From Parasporobacterium sp. (GTDB lineage: Bacteria > Bacillota > Clostridia > Lachnospirales > Lachnospiraceae), in NCBI GenBank assembly GCA_017459985.1, contig JAFUBX010000010.1, positions 1 through 64,000 on the forward strand: 64,000 bases of DNA, given 5' to 3'. Every line of letters begins with the position of its first letter. Position 1 is the first letter of the stretch. Made by a program: the position numbers and the translations under genes. This document shows, piece by piece, positions 55,362-64,000 of the stretch. The notes below the pieces were generated by a model, which saw nothing but the letters and a program-made list of their open reading frames with translations, searched no databases and was not told the origin of the DNA.

Positions 55362-57189
55362 AAACAAATGGTCGAAGCAGAAGATCTTTATGTATGGCAT
55401 AGGAGGGGCGGCTGTGATATGGCTTGCCATTCTGATCGCTCCGGCTATGGAAAACGGACTGGGAGGGCTGATACAGAACTTCGGAAGCATCATGCAGAAT
55501 CCATTTCGGATCCGATGGTGTGATAACAGCGTAAAGACAGTCCTGGTTTTGTTTCTTGTATATGTGGTCGTGCTGATCGTATATCTTTCCTCAGAGAGAA
55601 ATTACAGGAAACGGGAGGAGCACGGATCCGCGAAATGGGGCAATGCACATCAGCTGAACCGGAAGTACGCGGACAGGGCAAATAACCAGAACAAGATCCT
55701 GACGCAGAACGTTGCCATCAGTCTGGACGGAAGAAAGCACCGGAGAAACCTGAATGTGCTGGTCTGCGGCGGATCCGGATCCGGCAAGACCCGCTTCTAT
55801 GCCAAGCCGAATGTGATGCTGGCAAACTGCAGCTATGTCTGTCTTGACCCGAAAGGCGAACTGCTCCGTGATACCGGCGGACTTCTGCAGGCCAAGGGGT
55901 ATGACATCCGGGTGATCGACCTTGTGGATATGAAAAAGAGCCACTGCTATAACCCGTTTGTCTATCTGAAGGATGACAATGATATACAGAGGCTTGTTAC
56001 AAACCTTTTTAAGAACACGACGCCGAAGGGCAGCCAGAGCCAGGATCCTTTCTGGGATAATGCGGCCATGATGCTTCTTCTGGCCCTGGTATTCTATCTT
56101 CACTATGAAGCACCGCCCGAAGAACAGAATTTCCCGATGGTCATGGAAATGATCCGGGCAGGCGAGGTGCATGAGGACGAAGAGGATTTCCGGTCCGTTC
56201 TGGATCTTCTGTTTGAAAGACTGGAGATGCGGAATCCGGAACATATCGCGCTGAAATATTATAAAAGCTATCATTCCGGTTCCGGAAAGACCCTGAAGTC
56301 GATACAGATCACACTGATCACCAGGCTTGAAAAATTCAACCTGGAATCCCTGTCCGGCATCACGCAGAACGATGAAATGGAACTGGAGCAGCTGGGTGAG
56401 AAGAAGATGGCGATCTTTGCCGTAATCCCGGATAACGATAGTTCGTTTAACTTTATCGTGGGCATGCTCTATACGCAGCTGTTCCAGCAACTATTCTTCC
56501 AGGCAGATAAAAAGCATGGCGGAAGGCTTCCGGTGCATGTGCATTTTGTCATGGACGAATTTGCAAATGTAGCGCTTCCGGATGAGTTTGATAAGTTGCT
56601 GGCCACCATGCGAAGCCGTGAGATCTCCGTATCGATCATCATCCAGAACATGGCACAGCTGAAAGCTCTGTTTGAAAAACAGTGGGAAAGTATCGTCGGC
56701 AATTGTGATGAGTTCGTTTATCTGGGCGGAAATGAGCAGAGTACGCATGAATATGTTTCAAAGCTGCTTGGAAAGGAGACCATTGATATCAACACTTATG
56801 GACAGAGCAAAGGAAGGAGTGGTTCGTACTCCACAAACTGGCAGATTACGGGAAGGGAACTGCTGGACAGTGCGGAGGTAAGGATGCTCGATAACCGTTA
56901 CGCGCTTCTGTTCATCAGAGGAGAACGGCCGGTGCAGGATGAAAAGTATAACATCCTGAAGCATCCGAATATCGCCCTTACGACAGACGGCGGAGCGGCA
57001 CCGTATGTTCATGGTGAAGATATCATGAGTATCGCAGTGCTTGAGATGGATACCAACCTGATAAAGAAGGCTGAGACGGAAGCGGTAGACAGGGATGAAT
57101 ATCTGTTCCTGTGTGAAGAGGAACTGGAAGAACTGATTGAAAAGAGAAAGGAAAAACTGAATGAAAAACAAAACAGTAATCAGAAATGA
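55348..57189 (+). CDS. VirD4-type coupling protein (T4CP)
   Basis: I chose GTG 55348 (AAAGAGG upstream). The 613-residue protein has two N-terminal membrane helices ('FMYGIGGAAVIWLAILIAP', 'VKTVLVLFLVYVVVLIVYL'). The ATPase domain has Walker A 'VCGGSGSGKTRFYAKPN' (about 135) and Walker B 'VHFVMDEFANVALPDEF' (about 405), then 'SIIIQNMAQLKALF'. It hands the relaxase-DNA complex to the secretion channel. The 3' end overlaps the pilin-like gene by 29 bp. TraG/VirD4 family is certain. Confidence 0.95.
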   Translation: MKQDKNKWSKQKIFMYGIGGAAVIWLAILIAPAMENGLGGLIQNFGSIMQNPFRIRWCDNSVKTVLVLFLVYVVVLIVYLSSERNYRKREEHGSAKWGNAHQLNRKYADRANNQNKILTQNVAISLDGRKHRRNLNVLVCGGSGSGKTRFYAKPNVMLANCSYVCLDPKGELLRDTGGLLQAKGYDIRVIDLVDMKKSHCYNPFVYLKDDNDIQRLVTNLFKNTTPKGSQSQDPFWDNAAMMLLLALVFYLHYEAPPEEQNFPMVMEMIRAGEVHEDEEDFRSVLDLLFERLEMRNPEHIALKYYKSYHSGSGKTLKSIQITLITRLEKFNLESLSGITQNDEMELEQLGEKKMAIFAVIPDNDSSFNFIVGMLYTQLFQQLFFQADKKHGGRLPVHVHFVMDEFANVALPDEFDKLLATMRSREISVSIIIQNMAQLKALFEKQWESIVGNCDEFVYLGGNEQSTHEYVSKLLGKETIDINTYGQSKGRSGSYSTNWQITGRELLDSAEVRMLDNRYALLFIRGERPVQDEKYNILKHPNIALTTDGGAAPYVHGEDIMSIAVLEMDTNLIKKAETEAVDRDEYLFLCEEELEELIEKRKEKLNEKQNSNQK

Positions 57190-57508
57190 TGAAGTCTGCG
57201 GCGGTGTTAAGAAAAAGCACGGCCGCTTCTTTTTTGCAGCTGCAGTGTGTGCGGCATTCTGTATCTGCATGGCAGTACCGGTACTTGCGGACGGGGATCC
57301 GCTTACCGTTGTAAATAACCTGAGCACGTTTATCTTCGGACTGATCAGGGCAGTCGGCATCATTATCCTTGCATGGGGCGTTGTGCAGGTGGGTATGTCC
57401 TTTCAGAGCCATGATCCCTCGCAGAGAAGCCAGGGCTTCCTGACATTGGCGGGCGGTCTGGTGATTACCTTTGCAAAGGAGATCCTGACATTGATCGGAG
57501 TTGCGTGA
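57161..57508 (+). CDS. VirB2/Maff2-like small membrane protein (channel or pilus subunit)
   Basis: A 115-residue protein with a long signal peptide ('FFFAAAVCAAFCICMAVPVLA', cleaved about 'LADGD') and two hydrophobic segments ('FIFGLIRAVGIIILAWGVVQ', 'FLTLAGGLVITFAKEILTLI') joined by 'SFQSHDPSQRSQG'. This layout is typical of VirB2/TrbC pilins and of the Maff2 family on clostridial ICEs. It sits between VirD4 and VirB6-type genes. A GC-rich hairpin follows, which could raise its transcript level. Confidence 0.78.
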   Translation: MKNKTVIRNDEVCGGVKKKHGRFFFAAAVCAAFCICMAVPVLADGDPLTVVNNLSTFIFGLIRAVGIIILAWGVVQVGMSFQSHDPSQRSQGFLTLAGGLVITFAKEILTLIGVA

Positions 57509-57515
57509 AAGAAGA

Positions 57516-57549
57516 CTGGCGTGCCCCGGTTTCCGGGACCTGTCAGAAG
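57516..57549 (+). promoter_or_regulatory. GC-rich hairpin after the pilin-like gene
   Basis: CCCGG-TTT-CCGGG at the centre with outer CTGGC..GTCAG pairing, 8 bp after the stop; no T run. Likely transcript stabiliser or processing site. Confidence 0.5.
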
Positions 57550-57570
57550 TAAATCGAAGGGAGAACATGA

Positions 57571-58407
57571 ATGTCAGATAACTGGGTAGTACAGATGCTC
57601 ACAAATATCCTGAACACATGGAATTCCAAGCTTGCAGAAATATGGACGCTTGTCACGATGTCTCCGCAGGAGTTCAAAGGCGGCGCAGTGTGGGGTGTTA
57701 TCGTCAATATCCATAACGCACTGATGGCGATCGGAATCGGGCTTCTGGTACTTTTCTTTGTGGTGGGAGTCATGAAAACCTGCGTAAATTTCGCGGAGGT
57801 GAAACGTCCCGAGATAGCAGTAAAACTGTTTATCAGGTTTATCCTGGCAAAGGCAGTCGTGACATACGGCATGGAGCTGATGCTGAGCCTTTTGTCTATT
57901 ATACAGGGAATCATCAGTACGATCCTAAGGTCAGCAGGAATGGGAGAGGCAGGAACAGTCACGCTTCCGGAGGAGCTTGTGAAAACGATCGAAAAATGCG
58001 GCTTCTTTGAAAGCATTCCGTTGTGGATCGTATCGCTCATCGGTGTCCTGTTTGTGTGGATCCTGTCGCTTTTGCTGATCCTTACCGTTTACGGAAGATT
58101 CTTCAAACTTTATATGTATACGGCAATTGCCCCAATCCCGCTGGCATCTTTTGCCGGAGAACCAACACAGAATCTGGGAAAGAACTTCCTAAAGAGTTAT
58201 GCAGGAGTCTGCCTGCAGGGAGCGGTCATTGTACTGGCGTGCATCATCTATTCCGTATTCGCGGCATCCCCGCCGCAGGTGACTCCGGAGATGGCTCCGG
58301 TCACCCAGGTGTGGACCTATATCGGAGAGATTTTGTTTAACATGCTGATCCTTGTGGGAACCGTGCGTATGGCTGACAGGCTTGTGAAGGAAATGATGGG
58401 AGTGTAA
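57571..58407 (+). CDS. VirB6/TrbL-like conjugation channel protein
   Basis: ATG 57571 after GAAGGGAGAAC. The 278-residue protein has six or so membrane helices, such as 'ALMAIGIGLLVLFFVVGVM', 'IPLWIVSLIGVLFVWILSLL', 'MYTAIAPIPLASFAGE' and 'GAVIVLACIIYSVFAA'. 'YTAIAPIPLASFAG' with 'GKNFLKSYAGVCLQG' is a conserved stretch of TrbL/VirB6 proteins from clostridial ICEs. It forms part of the inner-membrane channel. It lies 15 bp before the PrgI-like gene. Confidence 0.88.
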   Translation: MSDNWVVQMLTNILNTWNSKLAEIWTLVTMSPQEFKGGAVWGVIVNIHNALMAIGIGLLVLFFVVGVMKTCVNFAEVKRPEIAVKLFIRFILAKAVVTYGMELMLSLLSIIQGIISTILRSAGMGEAGTVTLPEELVKTIEKCGFFESIPLWIVSLIGVLFVWILSLLLILTVYGRFFKLYMYTAIAPIPLASFAGEPTQNLGKNFLKSYAGVCLQGAVIVLACIIYSVFAASPPQVTPEMAPVTQVWTYIGEILFNMLILVGTVRMADRLVKEMMGV

Positions 58408-58422
58408 AGGAAAGGAACATAT

Positions 58423-58890
58423 ATGGAAGTAAAGATCAACAGAGAGATCCGGGATTATACGGAATCCATGTTTTTTGGACTGTCGATGCGGCAGTTCTTT
58501 TTTTCTGTTGCGGCAATCGGCATTGCGGTCGTCCTGTATTTTGTCTTAAAGCCCATCGTGGGGCTGGAGACCGTTTCGTGGCTGTGTGTGATCGCGGCTG
58601 CCCCGTTTGCAGCAATGGGATTCGTGAAGTATCACGGAATGAGTGCGGAGCAGTTCATTTGGGTCTGGCTCCGTTCAGAACTGATAGAACCGCGGGAACT
58701 GAAGTTTGAAGCATCCAGTATCTATTACGAGATGATGGAAGCAAGTGCCCGTGAACAGAAAACAGCAGGAAAGGGAAGGAAAAAGAATGGCAGTAAAAAC
58801 AATGAAGAACCTCATGAAGCAGGAGAAGGAGCAGTACAAAATCCCCCGGAAGGTTCAGGACATCATTCCGATCAAAAACATATGGACTGA
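58423..58890 (+). CDS. PrgI family protein
   Basis: A 155-residue protein starting 'MEVKINREIRDYTESMFFGL'. Two membrane helices follow ('FFFSVAAIGIAVVLYFVL', 'SWLCVIAAAPFAAMGFV') and then 'YHGMSAEQFIWVWLRSELI'. This is the PrgI pattern, a VirB3-like partner of VirB4. The last 104 bp overlap the VirB4 gene in another frame. Confidence 0.88.
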   Translation: MEVKINREIRDYTESMFFGLSMRQFFFSVAAIGIAVVLYFVLKPIVGLETVSWLCVIAAAPFAAMGFVKYHGMSAEQFIWVWLRSELIEPRELKFEASSIYYEMMEASAREQKTAGKGRKKNGSKNNEEPHEAGEGAVQNPPEGSGHHSDQKHMD

Positions 58891-61126
58891 CGGGATCTTC
58901 TTTGCAGGAGGCCGGTATACAAAGACCTGGAAGTTCACCGATATTAACTATCTGGTGGCTAGCAGGGAAGATAAGGAGGCGATGTTCCTCTCTTACTCAG
59001 AACTCCTGAATTCCCTGGATTCGGAGGCAGTCACAAAGATTACGATCAATAACCATACAGCAAATAAGAATGATATTGAAAAAGCTGTACTGATGGAGCT
59101 CAAGGATGACGGACTGGATGTATACCGGAAGGAGTATAACGACATCCTCATGAATAAGGCGTTGAATGCCAACGGGATCATGCAGGAAAAATATATCACC
59201 GTGTCTGTGGCAAAGAAGAGCATTGAAGAAGCCAGACAGCACTTCCTGCGTGTGGAAGCGGAGCTGGAACAGCATTTTTCTACGCTCGGTTCCAAATGCA
59301 GGGAAATGAGCGTGGAAGAAAAGCTGAATGTCCTGAGGAACTTTTACCGTTCCGGTGAGGCGGATTATGAGCTTCCCGCGCTTTCGGATATCATGCGCAA
59401 AGGTCATGACTTCCGGGATACGATTTGCCCGGACAGTGTGGAGAAACACAGTGACCATCTGGTCCTCGGGAACCGGTATGTGAGGGTGCTGTTCCTGAAG
59501 GATTATGCCAATTATATCAGGGACAGTTTTGTGTCGGAACTTACAGACCTCAACCGAAACATGATGCTTTCCATCGATGTGATCCCGGTACCGACAGAAG
59601 AAGCCGTAAGGGAAGTGGAGAGAAGACTTCTGGGCGTGGAGACCAATATCACTAACTGGCAGAGAAAGCAGAATCAGAACAATAATTTTTCTGCCGTGGT
59701 TCCTTATGACATGGAACTGCAGAGAAAGGAATCCAAGGAATTCTTAGATGACCTGACCACCCGCGACCAGAGGATGATGTTTGCGGTGATCACCATGGTC
59801 ATATCTGCCGATTCCCTGGAACAGCTGGAGTCCGATACCGAAATGATTCTTTCGACTGCCAGAAAGCATATGTGCCAGATGGCGGTGCTGAAATACCAGC
59901 AGTTGGACGGGTTAAATACGGCTCTTCCGATCGGGGTAAAGAAGATCAACGCCTTCCGTACCCTGACCACGGAAAGCCTGGCAGTGTTCATGCCATTTAA
60001 GGTACAGGAGATCATGGACAGGGGCGGCATCTATTTCGGAGAAAATGCCATTTCACACAACCTGATCCTCTGCAACAAAGCCAACCTGATGAACCAGAGC
60101 GCGTGGCTGCTTGGTGTGCCGGGTTCCGGTAAATCCTTCAGCGCGAAGGAACTGATCACGTTCATCATGCTGAATACAGAAGATGATGTCATGATCTTCG
60201 ATCCGGAAGGTGAATATGCACCAATCGTTGAGGCCATGGGAAGTATCGGAACCGTTATCAGGATCGCAGCCGGCGGTCGTGACAGGCTGAATGCCATGTA
60301 TATGGTAGAGGGCTATGGGGATAACAATCCGATCGTAGTAAAGAGTGAATTCATCATGTCCCTGATCGAGCAGATCGATAAGAAGGGTGTCGGTCCGCAG
60401 CATAAATCCATCATCGACAGATGCATTGCTGCCGTCTACCGGGAAGGCGATGAGACTGGAACGATCCCTACGCTCTGCACTTTAAGGGATAAGCTGCTTT
60501 CACAGCCAGAACCGGAGGCAAAGCAGATCGCACTTTCCCTGGAACTTTATACCAAGGGTTCCCTGGATATCTTCGGTAAGCAGAGCAATGTGGATTTGGA
60601 CAGAAGAGTCATCGTATTTGATACGCATGGACTTGGAGCTCAGCTGAAGCCGGCCGGACTTCTGGTCATCACGGATACCATGCTGAACCGTGTAACATTG
60701 AACTGGAAGAGAGGCAAGCGTACTCATATCTTTATTGATGAGATCCATGTGGTCTTCGAAAATGAATACTCCGCCCAGTTCTTCAATTCCGCATGGAGGC
60801 AGTTCCGAAAACGTAACGCGTATCCGACGGCTATCACACAGAACGTGGAATATCTTCTGGATTCTGTGCAGGCCAGCACCATGCTGTCAAACTCGGAGTT
60901 CATCATCATGCTGAACCAGGCGGCATCTGACCGGCAGAAGCTGGCAAACCTTCTGGGAATATCCGGGGAGCAGATGAGCTATATCACGAATGCGGATCCC
61001 GGCTGTGGATTAATAAAGTATGGTGGATCGCTGGTACCGTTTACCAACCGCTGGCCGCATGGAAAGATCTATGATCTGATCACAACAAAACCTGGTGAAG
61101 GAGCATTTGCAGGGCAGGCGAGATAA
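58787..61126 (+). CDS. VirB4-type secretion ATPase
   Basis: ATG 58787 after GGGAAGGAAAAAG. The 779-residue protein has an N-terminal membrane-interacting region and a RecA-like C-terminal domain. Walker A is 'LLGVPGSGKSFSAKELITF' (about residue 440) and Walker B 'THIFIDEIHVVFENEY' (about 647). 'MIFDPEGEYAPIVEAMG' and 'RNAYPTAITQNVEYLL' are further VirB4 motifs. It powers assembly and substrate transfer of the type IV secretion machine. Confidence 0.96.
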   Translation: MAVKTMKNLMKQEKEQYKIPRKVQDIIPIKNIWTDGIFFAGGRYTKTWKFTDINYLVASREDKEAMFLSYSELLNSLDSEAVTKITINNHTANKNDIEKAVLMELKDDGLDVYRKEYNDILMNKALNANGIMQEKYITVSVAKKSIEEARQHFLRVEAELEQHFSTLGSKCREMSVEEKLNVLRNFYRSGEADYELPALSDIMRKGHDFRDTICPDSVEKHSDHLVLGNRYVRVLFLKDYANYIRDSFVSELTDLNRNMMLSIDVIPVPTEEAVREVERRLLGVETNITNWQRKQNQNNNFSAVVPYDMELQRKESKEFLDDLTTRDQRMMFAVITMVISADSLEQLESDTEMILSTARKHMCQMAVLKYQQLDGLNTALPIGVKKINAFRTLTTESLAVFMPFKVQEIMDRGGIYFGENAISHNLILCNKANLMNQSAWLLGVPGSGKSFSAKELITFIMLNTEDDVMIFDPEGEYAPIVEAMGSIGTVIRIAAGGRDRLNAMYMVEGYGDNNPIVVKSEFIMSLIEQIDKKGVGPQHKSIIDRCIAAVYREGDETGTIPTLCTLRDKLLSQPEPEAKQIALSLELYTKGSLDIFGKQSNVDLDRRVIVFDTHGLGAQLKPAGLLVITDTMLNRVTLNWKRGKRTHIFIDEIHVVFENEYSAQFFNSAWRQFRKRNAYPTAITQNVEYLLDSVQASTMLSNSEFIIMLNQAASDRQKLANLLGISGEQMSYITNADPGCGLIKYGGSLVPFTNRWPHGKIYDLITTKPGEGAFAGQAR

Positions 61127-61153
61127 GCCTGCCCCTTTAAGGAGGGACTTAAG

Positions 61154-61915
61154 TTGAAACGAAAAAAGAGAAAGATCATTGCAGGGATTTTGATCGCACA
61201 GATGGCCGGTCTAATCATCTTCTCCGGCGTGAAGCTCCTTCAGTATCTGGATGAAAAAGCACAAGTGGAGGAGCAGTTCGATACGTTAAGCCGGATGACA
61301 GATACCGAAAGAAGCAGCAGGGAAGATAAAGAACAGGCAGACGGAAACCGGTTGAAACGATATCAGAAGATTTATGAGCAGAATCCTGATTTCATCGGCT
61401 GGCTCCGGATCGAAGGCACCAATATCAATTACCCAGTCATGCAGTCCGGGACAGATGATCCGGAGTTTTACTTAGATCACGATTTTAATAAAGATTACAG
61501 CGTGTACGGGGTACCGTTTGCGGATGCAGCCTGCAAAATCGGTGAGAGCAACAATGTGATCCTGTATGGCCATCACATGACAAGTGAGACTATGTTCCAT
61601 GAGATCACCTATTATGAGGATCCGGAGTTCTTAAAGGATCACAAAAGAATCCTTTTTGATACGCTGGGATCCGAAGACGAATATGAAGTGATTGCCGTTT
61701 TCCGGTTCGATACTGATCATGAAAGCTTCCGGTTCAACCGATATACCGATATGGATATGAAAACCTTTGCTGAGTTCATGAAATGCGTCCACGAAAGGGA
61801 ACTGTACAATACCGGGCTGGATGCCGTGTTCGGAGAAAAGCTGCTGACCCTTTCCACCTGCGATTATGTTTATAACAACGGAAGATTTGTAGTAGTGGCG
61901 AAGGAGGTGGACTGA
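61154..61915 (+). CDS. Class B sortase of the transfer module
   Basis: TTG 61154 after AAGGAGGGAC. The 253-residue protein has an N-terminal anchor ('IIAGILIAQMAGLIIFSGV'), 'DFIGWLRIEGTNINYPVMQS', the catalytic His in 'VILYGHHMTSETMFHE', Cys in 'LLTLSTCDYVYNNGR' and the following Arg. It is the second class B and third sortase in the window. It overlaps the CHAP hydrolase start by 1 bp. Possibly anchors a conjugation surface protein to the wall. Confidence 0.93.
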   Translation: MKRKKRKIIAGILIAQMAGLIIFSGVKLLQYLDEKAQVEEQFDTLSRMTDTERSSREDKEQADGNRLKRYQKIYEQNPDFIGWLRIEGTNINYPVMQSGTDDPEFYLDHDFNKDYSVYGVPFADAACKIGESNNVILYGHHMTSETMFHEITYYEDPEFLKDHKRILFDTLGSEDEYEVIAVFRFDTDHESFRFNRYTDMDMKTFAEFMKCVHERELYNTGLDAVFGEKLLTLSTCDYVYNNGRFVVVAKEVD

Positions 61916-63783
61916 TGGCGGAAGACTTGGAAGAAAACAACGGAAGGGCCGGAAAACAGCGTGCCATAAAAACCAGGGAAGCGACGAAGAATGTCCGGGT
62001 GGTTGATAAAGCGCAGAACCTTTCCAGCCACCTGAAAGAAAACATGATCCGGACGAAGGAGAAAACCAAGAGTGTATTGGATGACAGCCAGGATGATGGT
62101 ATCAATTACGCAGTTGACCGCTCGGAAGAGACGGCGGAAACAGTTGTTTATGAAACGAAGAGGGGAGTCCGTAAGGGAAATGAAAAGGTTAAGAATCAGG
62201 TTGAAAAGCGTGTGCGAAGACATATGGAAAACCATGAGAAAGCAAGGCGTAATGAGGCGTCACGAAAAAGAATTGATTCTGCCCGTTCTGACACTACTCA
62301 TACAATAAAGACATATGGACGTCACTCGGAGGGTACTGTTAAAACTGCTGATAATATAAAAGGGATCCGGACAGTACGGGAAGGCAAGACGATCAAAACA
62401 ACTGCTAGATCATCCGGAAAAGCATTCATTAAAACGGCCGAGCATTCTGTGAAAGGTGTCGAAAAGACCATAAAAACGGCAGAAAGCACAGCGAAGGCAA
62501 CCGTGAAAACGGCAAAGACAACTGCAAAGGCTGCGAAGCAGAGCGCAAAAGCGGCAGCAAAAGCATCGGAAAAAGCAGCCATTGCAGCCAAGAATGCTGC
62601 AGCAGCGACAGCCAGGGCAGCCTCTGCATCAGCAAAGGCTATCGCAGTGGCAGTAAAGGCGGTTGTGGGCGCATTCTGGAAGATCGCGGCTGCAGCCGGA
62701 ACAGTGCTTGTGGCAGCTATTCCTTTCATTGCCCTTGGTGTCGTAATCATAGCTGTTGCGGTCCTCTGTACCGGAGATACTGCTCACAACAGCACAGCGA
62801 GCGATGCAACATCAGCAATTGCGGAGATCAATACCGAATGGCAGACCCAACTAGATGAAATCAGTAATGGTATTGAGGATGTGACAATGGGAGGCGGCAG
62901 GGCAACATGGCCACAGGTCTTTTCCGTTTATACTGCCATGTCGGATGAAACGTCTGTGGAAACATGGGATGAGATCATTGACCTGAAACAGATCTTCTGG
63001 GACATGAACCTGATCCATTATGATATCTATGCAGTTGTTGAAGCGGAGAAAGCTCCGGAGGCAGATGTGAAAATACTGATGAGGTCCGTAGATGCCAGGT
63101 TCCTGTGTTCTGGAGCCGGGCAGGTCCTGCGAATGGAAGAGGAAAGCTATCAGAACAAGCAGAAACCTGAAGACATTGCAAAGCAGTATAAAGGCAGGAA
63201 GATTCATTCCGTGATCACGATAATTGCGAACCACCGGTCAGTGGAAGAAATGGCGGAGCGGCTCGGGTTCAGCAAGTACCAGATCGAACATGCACAGGCA
63301 CTTTTGGAAGACGAGTTTGCTTCCTTCTGGCAGGAACGTCTTTACGGTGTGGCAGGAGCGGACGATGATATTGTGAAAGTTGCTGCTACGCAGATCGGAA
63401 ATACCGGCGGTTGGCCATACTGGGAATACGTCGGCTTCCCATCCCGAGTCGAGTGGTGTGCCTGCTTTGTGTCCTGGTGCGCAGGCCAGTGCGGATATAT
63501 TGACAAAGGACTTTTCATAAATACCGGATACCCGCCCGGACAGGTCGAGTTTTTTCGGAGTAAAGGACACTGGATGGACGGAAGCGGCACGCCGTCACCA
63601 GGAATGATCATATTCTTTGATTGGTATCACGCTGATTTCGCCGATCACGTCGGTATCGTGGAATATGTGGAGGACGGATATGTCCATACCATTGAAGGAA
63701 ACTCAGGAGATGCAGTGCAGAGAAGAGTAAGAACACTAGGAGACAGTCAAATTCAGGGGTATGGATGGATATTGGATAAGTAA
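61915..63783 (+). CDS. CHAP-domain cell-wall hydrolase of the conjugation apparatus
   Basis: The 622-residue protein starts with 180 or so charged cytoplasmic residues. A Lys/Ala/Thr repeat follows, of the type 'KTAESTAKATVKTAKTTAKA' and 'AKASEKAAIAAKNAAAATAR', with a near 7-11 residue period. Then comes a membrane helix ('GTVLVAAIPFIALGVVIIAV'), an extracellular domain with 'EMAERLGFSKYQIEHAQALL', and a CHAP domain with the catalytic Cys in 'VEWCACFVSWCAGQCG' and His in 'DFADHVGIVEYVED'. It opens peptidoglycan for the transfer channel (VirB1-like role). Confidence 0.88.
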   Translation: MAEDLEENNGRAGKQRAIKTREATKNVRVVDKAQNLSSHLKENMIRTKEKTKSVLDDSQDDGINYAVDRSEETAETVVYETKRGVRKGNEKVKNQVEKRVRRHMENHEKARRNEASRKRIDSARSDTTHTIKTYGRHSEGTVKTADNIKGIRTVREGKTIKTTARSSGKAFIKTAEHSVKGVEKTIKTAESTAKATVKTAKTTAKAAKQSAKAAAKASEKAAIAAKNAAAATARAASASAKAIAVAVKAVVGAFWKIAAAAGTVLVAAIPFIALGVVIIAVAVLCTGDTAHNSTASDATSAIAEINTEWQTQLDEISNGIEDVTMGGGRATWPQVFSVYTAMSDETSVETWDEIIDLKQIFWDMNLIHYDIYAVVEAEKAPEADVKILMRSVDARFLCSGAGQVLRMEEESYQNKQKPEDIAKQYKGRKIHSVITIIANHRSVEEMAERLGFSKYQIEHAQALLEDEFASFWQERLYGVAGADDDIVKVAATQIGNTGGWPYWEYVGFPSRVEWCACFVSWCAGQCGYIDKGLFINTGYPPGQVEFFRSKGHWMDGSGTPSPGMIIFFDWYHADFADHVGIVEYVEDGYVHTIEGNSGDAVQRRVRTLGDSQIQGYGWILDK

Positions 63784-63817
63784 CGAATATAAATATTTAA
63801 CATCATGTCAGGCTTTG

Positions 63818-63855
63818 CAAGGCTAAAAACGGCGAAATGCCCGTTTTTAGCCTTG
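63818..63855 (+). terminator. Strong hairpin terminating the transfer operon
   Basis: CAAGGCTAAAAACGG (63818-63832) and CCGTTTTTAGCCTTG (63841-63855) form a 15-bp perfect stem with an 8-base loop. The internal A/T block would act as a U tract in either direction. Confidence 0.75.
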
Positions 63856-63924
63856 TGACGCTTGCTTATTTATACATAGGTGGCTCTAAATATCGACAAT
63901 TGAACGATAATCGGCGATTACAAA

Positions 63925-63953
63925 TTGTAAAATCGGTGTCTTCTCGTTATAAT
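63925..63953 (+). promoter_or_regulatory. Promoter for the next ICE gene
   Basis: TTGTAA (63925-63930), 17 bp, TATAAT (63948-63953). The -10 is perfect and lies 42 bp before the ATG at 63996. Confidence 0.65.
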
Positions 63954-63995
63954 ATAATATGTATTCCTATATAATTTTTTACACAGAGGGGCTAT

Positions 63996-64000
63996 ATGGA
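63996..64000 (+). CDS. Start of the next gene, cut by the window edge
   Basis: ATG 63996 is preceded by AGAGGGG. Only the first five bases are in the window, so the product is unknown. Confidence 0.4.

Larger units (their letters stand above)
34367..64000 (+). mobile_element. Integrative and conjugative element, Tn1549/CTn-like backbone (left part; right end outside)
   Basis: From ParB (35.2 kb) to the CHAP hydrolase (63.8 kb) the genes are those of a clostridial conjugative element: ArdC, Toprim protein, oriT-like hairpins, MobC, relaxase, PcfB-like, VirD4, VirB2/Maff2-like, VirB6, PrgI, VirB4 and a CHAP hydrolase. The left boundary lies between the lysS stop and about 35.1 kb. Phased repeats at 34425-34457 may be recombinase arm sites. 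If the terminator at 34580 belongs to lysS, the boundary is right of it. Integrase, excisionase and the right attachment site are not in the window, so no direct-repeat att pair can be named. Confidence 0.88.

Overview
The window looks like chromosomal DNA of a gut-type Lachnospiraceae or closely related Clostridia (Firmicutes). This is inferred from gene content and order, such as the uvrC-hprK-murB-whiA-crh-dnaE cluster, class B and C sortases, a SpoVG-type protein and strong AGGAGG ribosome-binding sites. No rRNA or tRNA gene and no CRISPR array was seen. The window splits into a chromosomal part (1 to about 34.4 kb) and an integrative conjugative element (ICE, about 34.4 kb to beyond the right edge).

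Chromosomal part. It opens with the 3' end of a beta-rich surface protein, then a pyridoxamine kinase and a convergent MobA-like nucleotidyltransferase. A cell-envelope operon follows (PIG-L deacetylase with a membrane anchor, GT2-GtrA glycosyltransferase, CapA-like protein). Next is a gene-free stretch of about 1.1 kb (7.2-8.36 kb) full of inverted and direct repeats. After that come an SH3 lipoprotein, a ThrH-type phosphatase, ketopantoate reductase, an acyl-CoA synthetase overlapping a PHP phosphatase, an ABC exporter behind a promoter with two well-spaced palindromic operators, and an aminotransferase. From 18.2 to 28.3 kb a long, tightly spaced run carries a small lipoprotein, PAP2 phosphatase, class B sortase, an unusually short UvrC, HPr kinase, MurB, WhiA, a Crh-like HPr lacking His15, and DnaE. 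Then come an rRNA methyltransferase, a small conserved protein, CoaX, Dus, GreA and a lysyl-tRNA synthetase fused to a C-terminal tRNA-binding domain.

ICE part. Downstream of lysS lie phased short repeats and a GC-rich, probably structured, non-coding region, then a 31-codon leader ORF and ParB. A pilus/adhesin module follows: a pilin, a 1,856-codon ORF that joins two complete sortase substrates head to tail, a class C sortase and a 30-residue membrane peptide. Next come SpoVG-like, DUF5688-like and ArdC-like genes. A cargo island follows, with a zinc-ribbon/VSR-like nuclease, small ORFs, and an AT-rich two-gene cassette of a TIR-like protein and a P-loop kinase-like protein. The transfer module then runs from Toprim protein, candidate oriT and MobC through relaxase, PcfB-like, VirD4, VirB2/Maff2-like, VirB6/TrbL and PrgI to VirB4, a class B sortase and a CHAP hydrolase. 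The ICE right end, integrase and excisionase are outside the window.

The most interesting items are the TIR-like/kinase pair as a possible anti-phage cassette, the in-frame double sortase substrate, the LysRS fusion, the internally shortened UvrC, the Glu15 HPr, the candidate oriT with a relaxase that seems to begin at ATA, and RNA hairpins covering ribosome-binding sites in the ICE. All functional calls come from reading motifs by eye; no database search was possible.
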